Assembly: GCA_030595795.1 (NCBI GenBank)
Contig: JAUVCH010000011.1
Location: 1 to 58,722 of the forward strand
DNA length: 58,722 bases
Direction: 5' to 3'
Source of the DNA: Gammaproteobacteria bacterium
GTDB lineage: Bacteria; Pseudomonadota; Gammaproteobacteria; GCA-001735895
Part shown: positions 24,052 through 32,525 of the stretch, in pieces
Position numbering within the stretch: the first letter of the stretch is position 1
Layout of the letters: every line of letters starts with the position of its first letter
Notes under the pieces: generated by a model
Databases searched by the model: none
What the model saw: the letters and a program-made list of their open reading frames with translations, nothing else
What the model was told of the DNA's origin: nothing
Program-made: the position numbers and the translations under genes

Positions 24052-25707
24052 TTAATTGTAGCCAGGATTGACCGGGATGTTAGGTTTGGAATTAGTGGCT
24101 GATTTGTAAACGTTTCTAAGATTCTGCTTTGCGCTCAGGGAACCAAATTCTATAGCCCGACGATACATACTGGATGCCTGCTTTAAATTTTTTCGGGTAC
24201 CGAGACCGCGTTGATACATGATGCCCAGATTGTTGTAAGATTCGGCCAGAAATTTTGTCGTCAGCTCGAGGCTGTGTGGCTGAAAAGCCAATGGTGCCCT
24301 GGTTGCCAGTTCGAAATATTCGAAGGCCTGCAAATCGTTCTGGCTGGTGCCTTTTCCCGCATAATGCATATATCCCAGCTTGTAAGCTGCCAGCACCGAA
24401 CCATTATCCGCTGCGATTCGATATGCCATTATTGCTTTTATATAGTCGGGAGGTGAGCGACTAAAATGTGTTTCGGCAATGTCAAAGAATTCTCTGGTTT
24501 CGCTCGATTGAAGATTAATTTTTTCAAGTGCCAACTCATCTCTTCCGATATTCGGGAACAGAAGCTCGGATCGATCCAGATTCGCAAATTCCCAGTTTCG
24601 AGGTATCAGATAAGTCAGCGAGAAAATGAACGCCAGGCTAAACAAAATCGCCGCAGTACTGGACGTGCCGGCCCTATTTCTGATCCAGCCCACCTGATCC
24701 AGATGATTTTTAAACAAATCTCTTGACGACCTGATCATTCGTTGCGCCTTCTGGTAGTAGAGAAAGTTTGCGAATAGTGCAATAAAAGCGAAAGGTGCCA
24801 AACAAATTATACTAATCAATAACAGGGAGTTCAGGTCATAGTCTAGTGTTTCCAGCATATCGGAGTTTAAAATCCAGATGGTGGCTGAATAAATTAATGA
24901 GAGGGTTAGGGCAGAGATCCAGAGCTTCCTGTACAGCATCCAGACAAACATCAATGGCAGTATTATCAACGGCACCTGTAGCATGGCTGTATCAGGTAGA
25001 AGTTTGTATTCCGACGGCCCCGGATAAAAATAAACTGCGATGGCAATCACGGTAAAAAGGACAATCGAAAAATTGAGAATTCCCATCAATCGCTTATTGA
25101 TGCTTACCCAGGTTAAAGGGTTTGATTTTGCCGACTGACTGAACTCGCTGAAAATCATCAGGTAGTAATCGATAGTTTCTCTTGGGCTCCAGAAAAAACT
25201 ACTCCGACCGAGAAAGGCTCTGAATAATTCCCTCTCCAGTCTTTCCTCCTTGAATGTAGAACGATTCGGCTCGGCCTTGCGCTTCTTCCCTGAACTCGAA
25301 GTGTAATGTGCATGTATATTGAACGCCTTATCAGCAATGACATTTGCTAGTTTTTCGGTACAGCCATTCTTGCAAATATTGACTGCAATATCATTCTCAC
25401 TCATTCCTGTTTGTGCGAGCTTTACGGCATAATCGAGCATTACATTCCAGAAAACCGAGTCAGCGAACTTATCTTTCGAATTATCCTCGGTATTTTCGGA
25501 GCTTGTTCCAGATGCATCATCGTTTTCGCTGGAAGTTCTTTCCGATAGAATTTTGTAGGCTTCAGCCGCCTGATGAAATCGCTCCTTCGCTACGGATGAA
25601 TCCTGGTTTCGATCCGGATGCCATTTCATGGCTTCCCTGCGATAAGCCTTTTTTATTTCATCACTGGTCGAATTGGTTTGAATGCCGAGTATATGGTAAG
25701 GATCCAT
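24052..25707 (-). CDS. Membrane J-domain protein with Sel1 repeats
   Basis: This 551-residue protein begins with a J domain (residues 2-60) with intact His30-Pro31-Asp32, so it should stimulate an Hsp70/DnaK partner. A charged serine-rich linker follows, then about five membrane helices (roughly 210-380), then Sel1 repeats near the C-terminus (SVLAAYKLGYMHYAGKGTS, NNLGIMYQRGLGTRKNL, AIEFGSLSAKQNL). There is no G/F or zinc domain, so it is a specialised co-chaperone rather than DnaJ. The neighbouring secreted Sel1 protein is a candidate partner. The function is unknown. Confidence 0.8.
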   Translation of the reverse strand: MDPYHILGIQTNSTSDEIKKAYRREAMKWHPDRNQDSSVAKERFHQAAEAYKILSERTSSENDDASGTSSENTEDNSKDKFADSVFWNVMLDYAVKLAQTGMSENDIAVNICKNGCTEKLANVIADKAFNIHAHYTSSSGKKRKAEPNRSTFKEERLERELFRAFLGRSSFFWSPRETIDYYLMIFSEFSQSAKSNPLTWVSINKRLMGILNFSIVLFTVIAIAVYFYPGPSEYKLLPDTAMLQVPLIILPLMFVWMLYRKLWISALTLSLIYSATIWILNSDMLETLDYDLNSLLLISIICLAPFAFIALFANFLYYQKAQRMIRSSRDLFKNHLDQVGWIRNRAGTSSTAAILFSLAFIFSLTYLIPRNWEFANLDRSELLFPNIGRDELALEKINLQSSETREFFDIAETHFSRSPPDYIKAIMAYRIAADNGSVLAAYKLGYMHYAGKGTSQNDLQAFEYFELATRAPLAFQPHSLELTTKFLAESYNNLGIMYQRGLGTRKNLKQASSMYRRAIEFGSLSAKQNLRNVYKSATNSKPNIPVNPGYN

Positions 25708-25790
25708 TATGCCTTAGCTGGGAAAGGATTTAATACTATCGTATCAAGCTATGAGCAATAAGTATAATTACCAATCGCTGGAATCCTCGT

Positions 25791-28715
25791 TTATGAGTCC
25801 CGCCGTACCCGACACAAATGCGTCTTCAAATTGGCCTGCTGCGATACCGGGTCGAGTGCAATACCAGTTAAATGGTTTACGCCTGAAGCGGGGTGATAGG
25901 GTTGTTGCTCATCCCAGCCTATCGGAATAAATATGCTAGTCGGGCGAATACCGCGATGAATCCAGGCACGGGCTTTGATGTGGCCGTTAGCGGTTTCGAC
26001 AATGACATCATCACCATCATTTATCCCCAAATTTTCGGCCTTGTCGGGATGGATTTGACAGTATTGCTCTGGCCACATTTCCTGGGCTTGCCAGAAATAA
26101 TGCGTCCAGGAATGAAAATGCGGGGCGGGCGGTCGGCCTGTTATCAGCTCAGTATCATATTTTTCAGCGTGGTTTAACTCGTCGCGAGTAATCTTCCCTC
26201 CATAGCCAAGCGTGTCGCCGCTGAAAAAGCTCGATACCTTCGAGGTTTCATCAAACTCGATATGTGGCAGGTCAATCAGTTGCTGGGATTCGCTGTAAAA
26301 TTCCGGTAATGCTGACAAACCCATGGTATTGAATTTCTCTTCTAGTGCTTCACTCCAGAACTCCAGTTTTCCACTGGGTGTTGGGTAACTCAGGGTCAAG
26401 TTTGGGTTGTTTCTCTGATTTTCGGTGATGTATATCGGGTCGATTTCTCCGGCATCGGCGTCGAAACAGGGGACACGAATAGTACGATTAGGCATGGCAG
26501 TCAGGCTTGCTATAGAAGCGCCCTTGAGGGTAGGGGTGGATGCAACCATCACTTCGTCCCAGAGCTTTCGCGGGTTCTTGTAGTCTTCCTTCAAAATGTC
26601 GTCGAAACCGAACTTTTTACCCAGCTCAATCCAGAACCAATGGTCGGACTTTGCTTCTCCGGGTGGATCGATAAGACGATCATTCCAGACGATACGGCGA
26701 TCCTCGGCGAAACGAGTGGTACCTCCCTTTTCGATGCCGGTTGCCATCGGTAGGACGTAATCGGCGAATTGCGAGGTGGCGCTTTTGAACAATTCCATGT
26801 GTACCACGAGGTCAAGTGATTTGACTGCATCACGTGCCCTGTTCTGATCAGGCCAATTGGCGAGCGGGTTGTTACTGGTGATCAGCGCACGAATAGGATA
26901 AGGCGTACCCTTTGTCATGGCGTCCAGCCAGACTGATGGATTCTTGCTGACTGCTCCGCGGATAGCGGGTTTACGATGCTCTGGAATGTGAGGTTTCCGC
27001 CAGCCAAGTTCGGAAGAGACATTGAAATATCCGCCGCCACGACGTCCCCAGTTACCGGTGATGGCGGCGATAAACATGAAGACTCGATTGGTCTGTGCCG
27101 AATTGGTGTGCTGGTTGATGCCACGGCTGAGGAAAATCATGCAGCCATTGGCTGTTGCGATAGTATTTGCCAGGCCTTCTATTTGATTAATCGGGAGATC
27201 GGTGACTCTGGATGTCCAATCAAGGTTGTATTGTTTATCAAATACGAAATCGCGCCATTCACGCCAGCCAGCTAACCAGCGCTCGCAAAAATCTTTGTCA
27301 AAAAGATTCTGTTCAAACAGACAGTGAATAATACCGAGACCCAGCGCCATGTCGGTGCCAGAACGGATGGGCAGCCATTCGTCGGCTTTACTCGCTGTTA
27401 CAGTTAGACGCGGGTCGACCACAATCATCTGCGCCTTATTCCTGAGGCGCCAGTCGTTGACCATGCCGAAGTGTACCGGCCTGGTTTCCGCCTGATTGTC
27501 GCCGATATAGACATAGGCCTCGGCACTGCCGATATCTTCTTCGGTATAAATGCTGGCCATCATGCCCATTCCCTGGGTTAAATCCAGCGCGACACTCTTG
27601 CTCATACTGCAATAAGGTTCGGTGGAAGCAACATTGGCCGTACCCCAGAGACCGGTGAATAGAGGGATTATTCCATTGATGGTTAGCGTACCTGTACGCG
27701 ACCCCACCTGAATCGCGAGTGTCTCGCTACCATATTGGTCACGTAGGCTGGATAGCTTTTCAGAGATTTCCGCAAGTGCCTGATCCCAGTTGATTGGTTT
27801 GAACTCGCCGCTACCGCGCTTACCGCATCGTTTGAGAGGCTGGGTCAAACGGTGCGGATTATCATAAAGCTGCACGGTCATTTGCGATTTCGGGCAGACT
27901 CTGCCCTGGAATACCGGATCCTCCTCGTTTCCGAAGACATTGATGACCTTATTGCCACGCAAATGAAATTTCACCGGACAACCGTTGAAGCAGATATTGC
28001 AACCACCGGGGACGATGCGTTCGGGTAATTCGGCCAGTTCGAGCTTGTCAGATTTATTGTAAGAACCGCTGGCCGCGTCTGCGATTAAATTACGGCGTGC
28101 ATTGTGATCCGACATCAGTGTCGGTGTGGTTTTTTCTGTTCCAGTATCGAGCAGACGTTGCAGATAAATCGTTGCCGGGTTTTGCAGAAAATGATCGGTA
28201 TCGACAGTGGTACGATTGTCGGCTTCTGCTTTTTCCAGCAGATCGACGCGTTTACCAAAACTGATCGCCCGCGTCGGACAGACAAAGGCACAGGCTGGCC
28301 CCAGATCTTTTGCGCGACGGTCGGCACAGAGATCGCATTTCACGGCATGGTGTTGGTCAGCGTTATAACCGATGGCACCGTAGGGACAGGACAGGGCGCA
28401 TTCGCCGCAGCCAGTACAGCGGTTTTCGTTAATCGACACCACGCCGGTGATCGGGTCTTTGTCGATGGCTTTTGGATAAACCGGGCAGGCGCGCAGACAG
28501 GCTGGACGCTCGCACTGTTGGCAGGTTACCGTGAGGAAGTCCAGGCGAGGTAAACCATCTCCCAGTGATTGCTGTTCGTCAAACCACATGACACGATTAC
28601 GGTAAGTATGAGGACCTAAAGCGTTAGTTTGCTTGCAAGCGGCTTCGCAACTCTTGCAACCGGTGCAGCGTTCGAGGTCGATCATCAGCGCGAGCTGTTC
28701 TGGATTAGCACCCAT
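25791..28715 (-). CDS. Fused iron-sulfur and molybdopterin oxidoreductase
   Basis: This 974-residue protein fuses two usually separate subunits. Residues 1-190 form a four-cluster ferredoxin subunit (CTGCKSCEAACK, CQQCERPACLRACP, CTGCGECALSCP, CDLC). Residues 225-974 form a DMSO-reductase-family catalytic subunit with its own cluster (GGCNICFNGCP, then VCPKSQ). Cys in TEPYCSMSKS is the candidate molybdenum ligand. There is no twin-arginine signal, so it faces the cytoplasm. The following gene encodes a membrane cytochrome-like partner one base away. This layout resembles cytoplasmic sulfite dehydrogenase SoeABC, but polysulfide or other substrates remain possible. Confidence 0.85.
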   Translation of the reverse strand: MGANPEQLALMIDLERCTGCKSCEAACKQTNALGPHTYRNRVMWFDEQQSLGDGLPRLDFLTVTCQQCERPACLRACPVYPKAIDKDPITGVVSINENRCTGCGECALSCPYGAIGYNADQHHAVKCDLCADRRAKDLGPACAFVCPTRAISFGKRVDLLEKAEADNRTTVDTDHFLQNPATIYLQRLLDTGTEKTTPTLMSDHNARRNLIADAASGSYNKSDKLELAELPERIVPGGCNICFNGCPVKFHLRGNKVINVFGNEEDPVFQGRVCPKSQMTVQLYDNPHRLTQPLKRCGKRGSGEFKPINWDQALAEISEKLSSLRDQYGSETLAIQVGSRTGTLTINGIIPLFTGLWGTANVASTEPYCSMSKSVALDLTQGMGMMASIYTEEDIGSAEAYVYIGDNQAETRPVHFGMVNDWRLRNKAQMIVVDPRLTVTASKADEWLPIRSGTDMALGLGIIHCLFEQNLFDKDFCERWLAGWREWRDFVFDKQYNLDWTSRVTDLPINQIEGLANTIATANGCMIFLSRGINQHTNSAQTNRVFMFIAAITGNWGRRGGGYFNVSSELGWRKPHIPEHRKPAIRGAVSKNPSVWLDAMTKGTPYPIRALITSNNPLANWPDQNRARDAVKSLDLVVHMELFKSATSQFADYVLPMATGIEKGGTTRFAEDRRIVWNDRLIDPPGEAKSDHWFWIELGKKFGFDDILKEDYKNPRKLWDEVMVASTPTLKGASIASLTAMPNRTIRVPCFDADAGEIDPIYITENQRNNPNLTLSYPTPSGKLEFWSEALEEKFNTMGLSALPEFYSESQQLIDLPHIEFDETSKVSSFFSGDTLGYGGKITRDELNHAEKYDTELITGRPPAPHFHSWTHYFWQAQEMWPEQYCQIHPDKAENLGINDGDDVIVETANGHIKARAWIHRGIRPTSIFIPIGWDEQQPYHPASGVNHLTGIALDPVSQQANLKTHLCRVRRDS

Positions 28716-28716
28716 A

Positions 28717-29511
28717 TTAACGCGCCCAGTCGGCCCCGTAGTCAGTGACGTACCACCAGTCGATTGCTTCGCCGCCTGCTGCGTAACCGGCGAAGAATAG
28801 AACTACGATGATATGAGATATTAGTCCCAGGTAAAACAGGACTGCTGCAAGCATGTGCAAACGACGTGACCATGCCATTACCAGACCCGCACTCTGGCGG
28901 GCACCCACCATATCGGCTTCCATCGAGATCAGGCGTTGATATCGAAGGCTTAACAAAGGATGAGTTAGCCAGTGCTTCAGATTGGACGAAAACAATGCTT
29001 CCGTAGCGGTTGGATCGAGCCTGGCCAGGATCAGCTGTTTGTATTCAATTAAAATCTGTAACCCTTTCTTGTCCAGCGATTTTTGTTTGTCAAACCCCGA
29101 TGCGATGCTGGTTCTGGCGAATAAATGTGAAAACCGAGCCGACACGGAAACTCGTAAAAAGGCACCTTGAATAATCAGAAATAACATCAAGATCAATACC
29201 AATCCGGGTGGAGATAACCAGTTGCCATTGGCAGCGTGAAATAAAATAAGATAAACACCCGTGCAGGCGCAAAGTACATGGGTAACAAACCAGAAAGGCG
29301 GACTCGCCGATAAACCAGAACGTTTCAACAGGGAGAAAACCATCGGAGCCAGTAAGGCGGTCACACCAATTGCCGCTGCCCACTGCGCTATTGGCGATCC
29401 AGGTTGTTCGGACATGAAAGGTGATAAGGCGATAATCAGGGCAATTATAACCAGCGCCACCAATATCATTACGGTGTGGTTAGAGAGATCGGGTCTGGTC
29501 TGATTGTTCAA
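28717..29511 (-). CDS. Membrane subunit of the molybdenum enzyme, cytochrome b-like
   Basis: This 264-residue membrane protein has about five helices and four well-placed histidines (WFVTHVLC, LILFHAANG, RRLHMLAAV, LISHIIVV) that could bind haem b. It lies directly upstream of the fused molybdenum oxidoreductase gene with a 1-base gap, so it is its likely quinone-linked membrane anchor. A soluble loop of about 80 residues separates the two histidine pairs. It does not look like the common NrfD/PsrC-type anchor. The assignment rests on histidine placement and gene context. Confidence 0.65.
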   Translation of the reverse strand: MNNQTRPDLSNHTVMILVALVIIALIIALSPFMSEQPGSPIAQWAAAIGVTALLAPMVFSLLKRSGLSASPPFWFVTHVLCACTGVYLILFHAANGNWLSPPGLVLILMLFLIIQGAFLRVSVSARFSHLFARTSIASGFDKQKSLDKKGLQILIEYKQLILARLDPTATEALFSSNLKHWLTHPLLSLRYQRLISMEADMVGARQSAGLVMAWSRRLHMLAAVLFYLGLISHIIVVLFFAGYAAGGEAIDWWYVTDYGADWAR

Positions 29512-29619
29512 TGGTTTGTTTGGGGTTTCCGAGATTGGGTTTGATGCTATCTTGGCGTTGGTAAAATCACAATAATTAACTTATGCTCTCTAACTTTAAA
29601 CTGGGTATGGCACTGAATA

Positions 29620-30144
29620 ATGAATGATACCTCGACCAGGCGAATTATCATCATTGCTGGGCCGAACGGCGCTGGGAAAACAACCTTCGCCAGGGAGTTC
29701 TTACCGAACGAGGCCAATTGTTTACAGTTTGTAAACGCTGACTTGATAGCAGCAGGGTTATCACCTTTTATACCCGAAAATGCTGCATTACAAGCCGGTA
29801 AGTTGATGCTGAAAACTATCGATGACTATGTACGAAGGCAGCAGTCATTTGTTTTTGAAACCACTTTATCGGGCAAAATATACGCCAGAAAAATTCTGAA
29901 ATGGTAAGCTGCTGGCTATTCTGTCAGTTTGTTGTTTCTAAAACTAAGTCATGTCGAAATTGCAATTGATCGGGTCGCTGAAAGAGTAAAGCAGGGTGGT
30001 CACAATATCGATATAGCAATCATCGAACGTCGATTTGAAACTGGTTGGATTAATTTTAAAACGCTATATACACCTCTGGTTGATGACTGGGCGGTATTCG
30101 ACAATAGCAATGAGCAACCGTTATTAGTGGATTGGAGTGAATAA
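29620..30144 (+). pseudogene. Zeta-toxin-like AAA ATPase, interrupted by a stop codon
   Basis: The reading frame encodes a predicted ABC-type/zeta-toxin-like P-loop kinase: IIIIAGPNGAGKTTFAREFL Walker A at residues 8-27 and FVNADLIAAGLSPF after it. A TAA at 29905-29907 stops it after 95 residues. The same frame then continues without another stop to 30144 (GYSVSLLFLKLS, then DRVAERVKQGGHNI and RRFETGW, all expected in this family). One codon (AAA to TAA, for example) explains the break. The upstream half keeps the P-loop but lacks the C-terminal lid. A downstream small gene is probably its partner. Confidence 0.85.
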
Positions 30145-30145
30145 A

Positions 30146-30343
30146 ATGACATCGAACGAAATTGATAAAGCCAGAAATCCGTTACTCAAATTGGCTTTAC
30201 CTGCATTGAAAAGAGCAGCCGTAAGAGCCCGCGAGCAAGCCATATTACACAATACTCAGATTATTATTTGGCAGGACAATCATTTGGTGAAATTATCGCC
30301 GAATGAAATTCGGGAACAAGCTGCGAATTATGAGGCCGATTAG
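30146..30343 (+). CDS. Small protein partnered with the zeta-like gene
   Basis: This 65-residue protein starts at ATG 30146 with GGAG at 30134-30137 well spaced. The in-frame GTG at 30137 overlaps that site and is less likely. It has a basic, helical N-terminus and a strand region (TQIIIWQDNHLVKLSPNEI). Proteins of this shape commonly accompany zeta-like ATPase genes and may be antitoxin-like. It starts 1 base after the broken toxin frame ends. With its partner inactivated it may be a relic, but its own frame is intact. Confidence 0.6.
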   Translation: MTSNEIDKARNPLLKLALPALKRAAVRAREQAILHNTQIIIWQDNHLVKLSPNEIREQAANYEAD

Positions 30344-30464
30344 ATCCGCCAATTCATTGTTAACGAGTTTTATGCGACATTATTTCTGAGGGTAATCGTC
30401 CCGGAGGTCGGGCGGTTCATTTTGTTGTCGAAAAAAAGAATTTTATATTTAACCAGTATTTAAA

Positions 30465-30489
30465 TAGTGGCTCACGCCATGAGCCACTA
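30465..30489. repeat. Perfect 10-base hairpin upstream of recA
   Basis: TAGTGGCTCA and its exact complement TGAGCCACTA flank a 5-base loop. No T-tract follows on either side, so it is not an obvious intrinsic terminator. It lies in the 290-base gap between the zeta-like remnant and recA. Confidence 0.6.
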
Positions 30490-30633
30490 CCCCGCTACAA
30501 TCCAACCGCATGAATACAAAGACATTTCCGGGCAAGCGAAAATATTTTAAAAGTTCTCTTTATGTTCTCGTTAGTCTGTGTGATAATTTGTTAGCCGTTA
30601 GACACCAATATTTAAATATTTAAGGTAACCAAT

Positions 30634-31695
30634 ATGGATCAAAACAAACAAAAAGCCCTCGCCGTAGCGCTGGGGCAAATAGAAAAGCAGTTTGGCAAGG
30701 GAGCTGTTATGCGTCTGGGCGATTCTGGCGCCGATACGACCATGGGTATAGTTTCCACCGGGTCATTATCGCTGGATATTGCGCTGGGCATAGGTGGGTT
30801 ACCTCGCGGTCGTGTCGTTGAGATATATGGCCCGGAATCGTCCGGTAAAACCACCATGGCCTTGCAGGTGATTGCTGAAGCTCAGAAGCTAGGCGGTGCA
30901 GCAGCATTTGTCGATGCTGAGCACGCACTCGATCCGACCTATGCGGAAAAGCTCGGTGTCGATATCGATGAACTATTGGTGTCGCAACCCGATACTGGTG
31001 AGCAGGCGCTTGAAATCGTTGATATGTTGGTGCGTTCCGGTGCGGTTGATGTGGTGGTAGTTGATTCGGTCGCGGCGCTCACACCGAAGGCTGAAATCGA
31101 AGGTGATATGGGCGACTCGCACATGGGCTTGCAGGCGAGGCTTATGTCGCAGGCATTGCGTAAGCTTACCGGTAATATTAAGCGTTCGAATACCATGGTG
31201 GTTTTCATTAACCAGATTCGTATGAAAATCGGAGTCATGTTTGGCAATCCGGAAACTACTACCGGTGGTAATGCGTTGAAGTTTTATGCTTCGGTGCGAC
31301 TCGATATCCGCCGCATTGGTGCGATCAAACGCGGTGATGAAATTATCGGTAATGAAACCCGCGTCAAAGTAGTGAAAAACAAGGTAGCCCCGCCGTTTAA
31401 ACAGTGTGAGTTCGAAATTCTCTACGGCGAAGGCTCTTCCCGCGAGGGTGAATTGATCGACCTGGGCGTTAAACTGGGTTTTATCGATAAGGCGGGTGCC
31501 TGGTATAGCTATAACGAAGAACGCATAGGCCAGGGTAAAGATAATGTTCGCGGCTTCCTCAAGGAGCATCCCGAAATGGCCGATGAGATCGAGAAACGTA
31601 TTCGAGACGAATTGTTACCCAAAAAAGTAGACCGAGCTGACAGTAAAGCACAGGAGACCGACCCACCGGTCGAAGCAGAGACGGTAGATTCCTAA
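30634..31695 (+). CDS. recA: Recombinase RecA
   Basis: This 353-residue RecA is full length. It has Walker [10 protein letters not shown] (about 66-74), the [24 protein letters not shown] loop region, [16 protein letters not shown] (loop L1/L2 area), and a short acidic tail. It forms filaments on single-stranded DNA, catalyses strand exchange and triggers LexA self-cleavage. I searched the 290 bases upstream for CTGT-N8-ACAG and found none, so SOS control is not visible with the E. coli consensus. recX follows, but a terminator and a palindromic element separate them. Confidence 0.99.
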   Translation: MDQNKQKALAVALGQIEKQFGKGAVMRLGDSGADTTMGIVSTGSLSLDIALGIGGLPRGRVVEIYGPESSGKTTMALQVIAEAQKLGGAAAFVDAEHALDPTYAEKLGVDIDELLVSQPDTGEQALEIVDMLVRSGAVDVVVVDSVAALTPKAEIEGDMGDSHMGLQARLMSQALRKLTGNIKRSNTMVVFINQIRMKIGVMFGNPETTTGGNALKFYASVRLDIRRIGAIKRGDEIIGNETRVKVVKNKVAPPFKQCEFEILYGEGSSREGELIDLGVKLGFIDKAGAWYSYNEERIGQGKDNVRGFLKEHPEMADEIEKRIRDELLPKKVDRADSKAQETDPPVEAETVDS

Positions 31696-31732
31696 CCCTA
31701 ATCTTTCGTTTCTGTTTAAGTGCATGCTGGCC

Positions 31733-31771
31733 AAAGCCTCTGATTGGAATCCCGATCAGGGGCTTTGTTTT
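31733..31771 (+). terminator. Intrinsic terminator after recA
   Basis: A 12-base stem (AAAGCCTCTGAT pairing with ATCAGGGGCTTT, one G-T wobble) with a 10-base loop is followed by GTTTT. It lies 38 bases after the recA stop, so recX is probably expressed by read-through or from its own promoter. Confidence 0.85.
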
Positions 31772-31802
31772 ATTAAACATTGTTGAATATAAATATGGAG
31801 AG

Positions 31803-32010
31803 CCGATAGACACCCTTGACAGGATGGTTTCAGGCGAAATAATTGTCGACATACCGGGATTGGGTATTTGTGGTTTGGCACAATTTTGAGGAATAGCTAT
31901 TTTTGAGATCATGCAAATATTAAAACAGACTCACCCAATCCCTCTTGTTAAACATTTTGTGGCATAAAACCATCCTGTCAAGGGCAAAGCCGCGAAGCGG
32001 TGTTTATCGG
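31803..32010. mobile_element. Palindromic MITE-like element between recA and recX
   Basis: Nested inverted repeats span 208 bases without a gene. The outer pair is CCGATAGACACC (31803-31814) against GGTGTTTATCGG (31999-32010), one mismatch. The middle pair is TGACAGGATGGTTT (31817-31830) against AAACCATCCTGTCA (31968-31981), exact. The inner pair is GGGATTGGGT (31856-31865) against ACCCAATCCC (31934-31943), exact. A small GCCGCGAAGCGG hairpin breaks the right arm. I see no clear target duplication. A folded RNA element is the alternative. Confidence 0.6.
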
Positions 32011-32033
32011 GTCGGATATTGAGGCAAGGTCAA

Positions 32034-32471
32034 ATGAAAAAACTACTTAGCATTCGAAACACCGCGATGAATTTGCTCGCTCGACGCGAGCATTCCGCCA
32101 GTGAATTGCTACAAAAATTGAAACTGCGTGAGCACGCTGAAGACGATATTCTAAATGCCATCAAGGAATTACAGACAGACAACCTGCAAAGCGATGCTCG
32201 TTTTACCGAAAGTTTTGTCAATCAACGAGTGAATGCTGGCCATGGCCCGATAAAAATCCGCCATGAATTGAGACGAAAAGGGGTAGATGAGGAACTAGTC
32301 GACGCCTATCTTGATCCTTTCCAGAATAGCTGGTCAGAACGCATGTCAGAACAGCGAATACGGAAATTCGGGGTCGAAATCCCGAATGAATACGCGTTAA
32401 AAATGAAACAGGCACGTTTTTTACAAAATAGGGGTTTTTCTCCCGAGTCAGTCATGCGATTATTCCGCTAA
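32034..32471 (+). CDS. recX: Regulatory protein RecX
   Basis: This 145-residue RecX consists of the usual three-helix repeats (ALNLLARREHSASELLQKL-like start, then FTESFVNQRVNAGHGPIKIRHELRRKG). It binds in the groove of RecA filaments and limits their growth. ATG 32034 is preferred over the TTG at 32019 because AAGG lies just upstream and the protein then starts KKLLSIRNTAM. It ends 54 bases before alaS. Confidence 0.93.
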   Translation: MKKLLSIRNTAMNLLARREHSASELLQKLKLREHAEDDILNAIKELQTDNLQSDARFTESFVNQRVNAGHGPIKIRHELRRKGVDEELVDAYLDPFQNSWSERMSEQRIRKFGVEIPNEYALKMKQARFLQNRGFSPESVMRLFR

Positions 32472-32525
32472 TCCACTGGTCGTTTGGGCCAGTATCAGCC
32501 CAGTTTTGAAAACCCAGATTTATTT

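Noticed and set aside
29905..29907. Programmed read-through of the zeta-like gene
   Set aside because: The codon is TAA, and no recoding signal or selenocysteine element is visible. A nonsense mutation is simpler.
30344..30633. SOS/LexA box before recA
   Set aside because: No CTGT-N8-ACAG or near match was found. CTGT at about 30576 lacks the second half.
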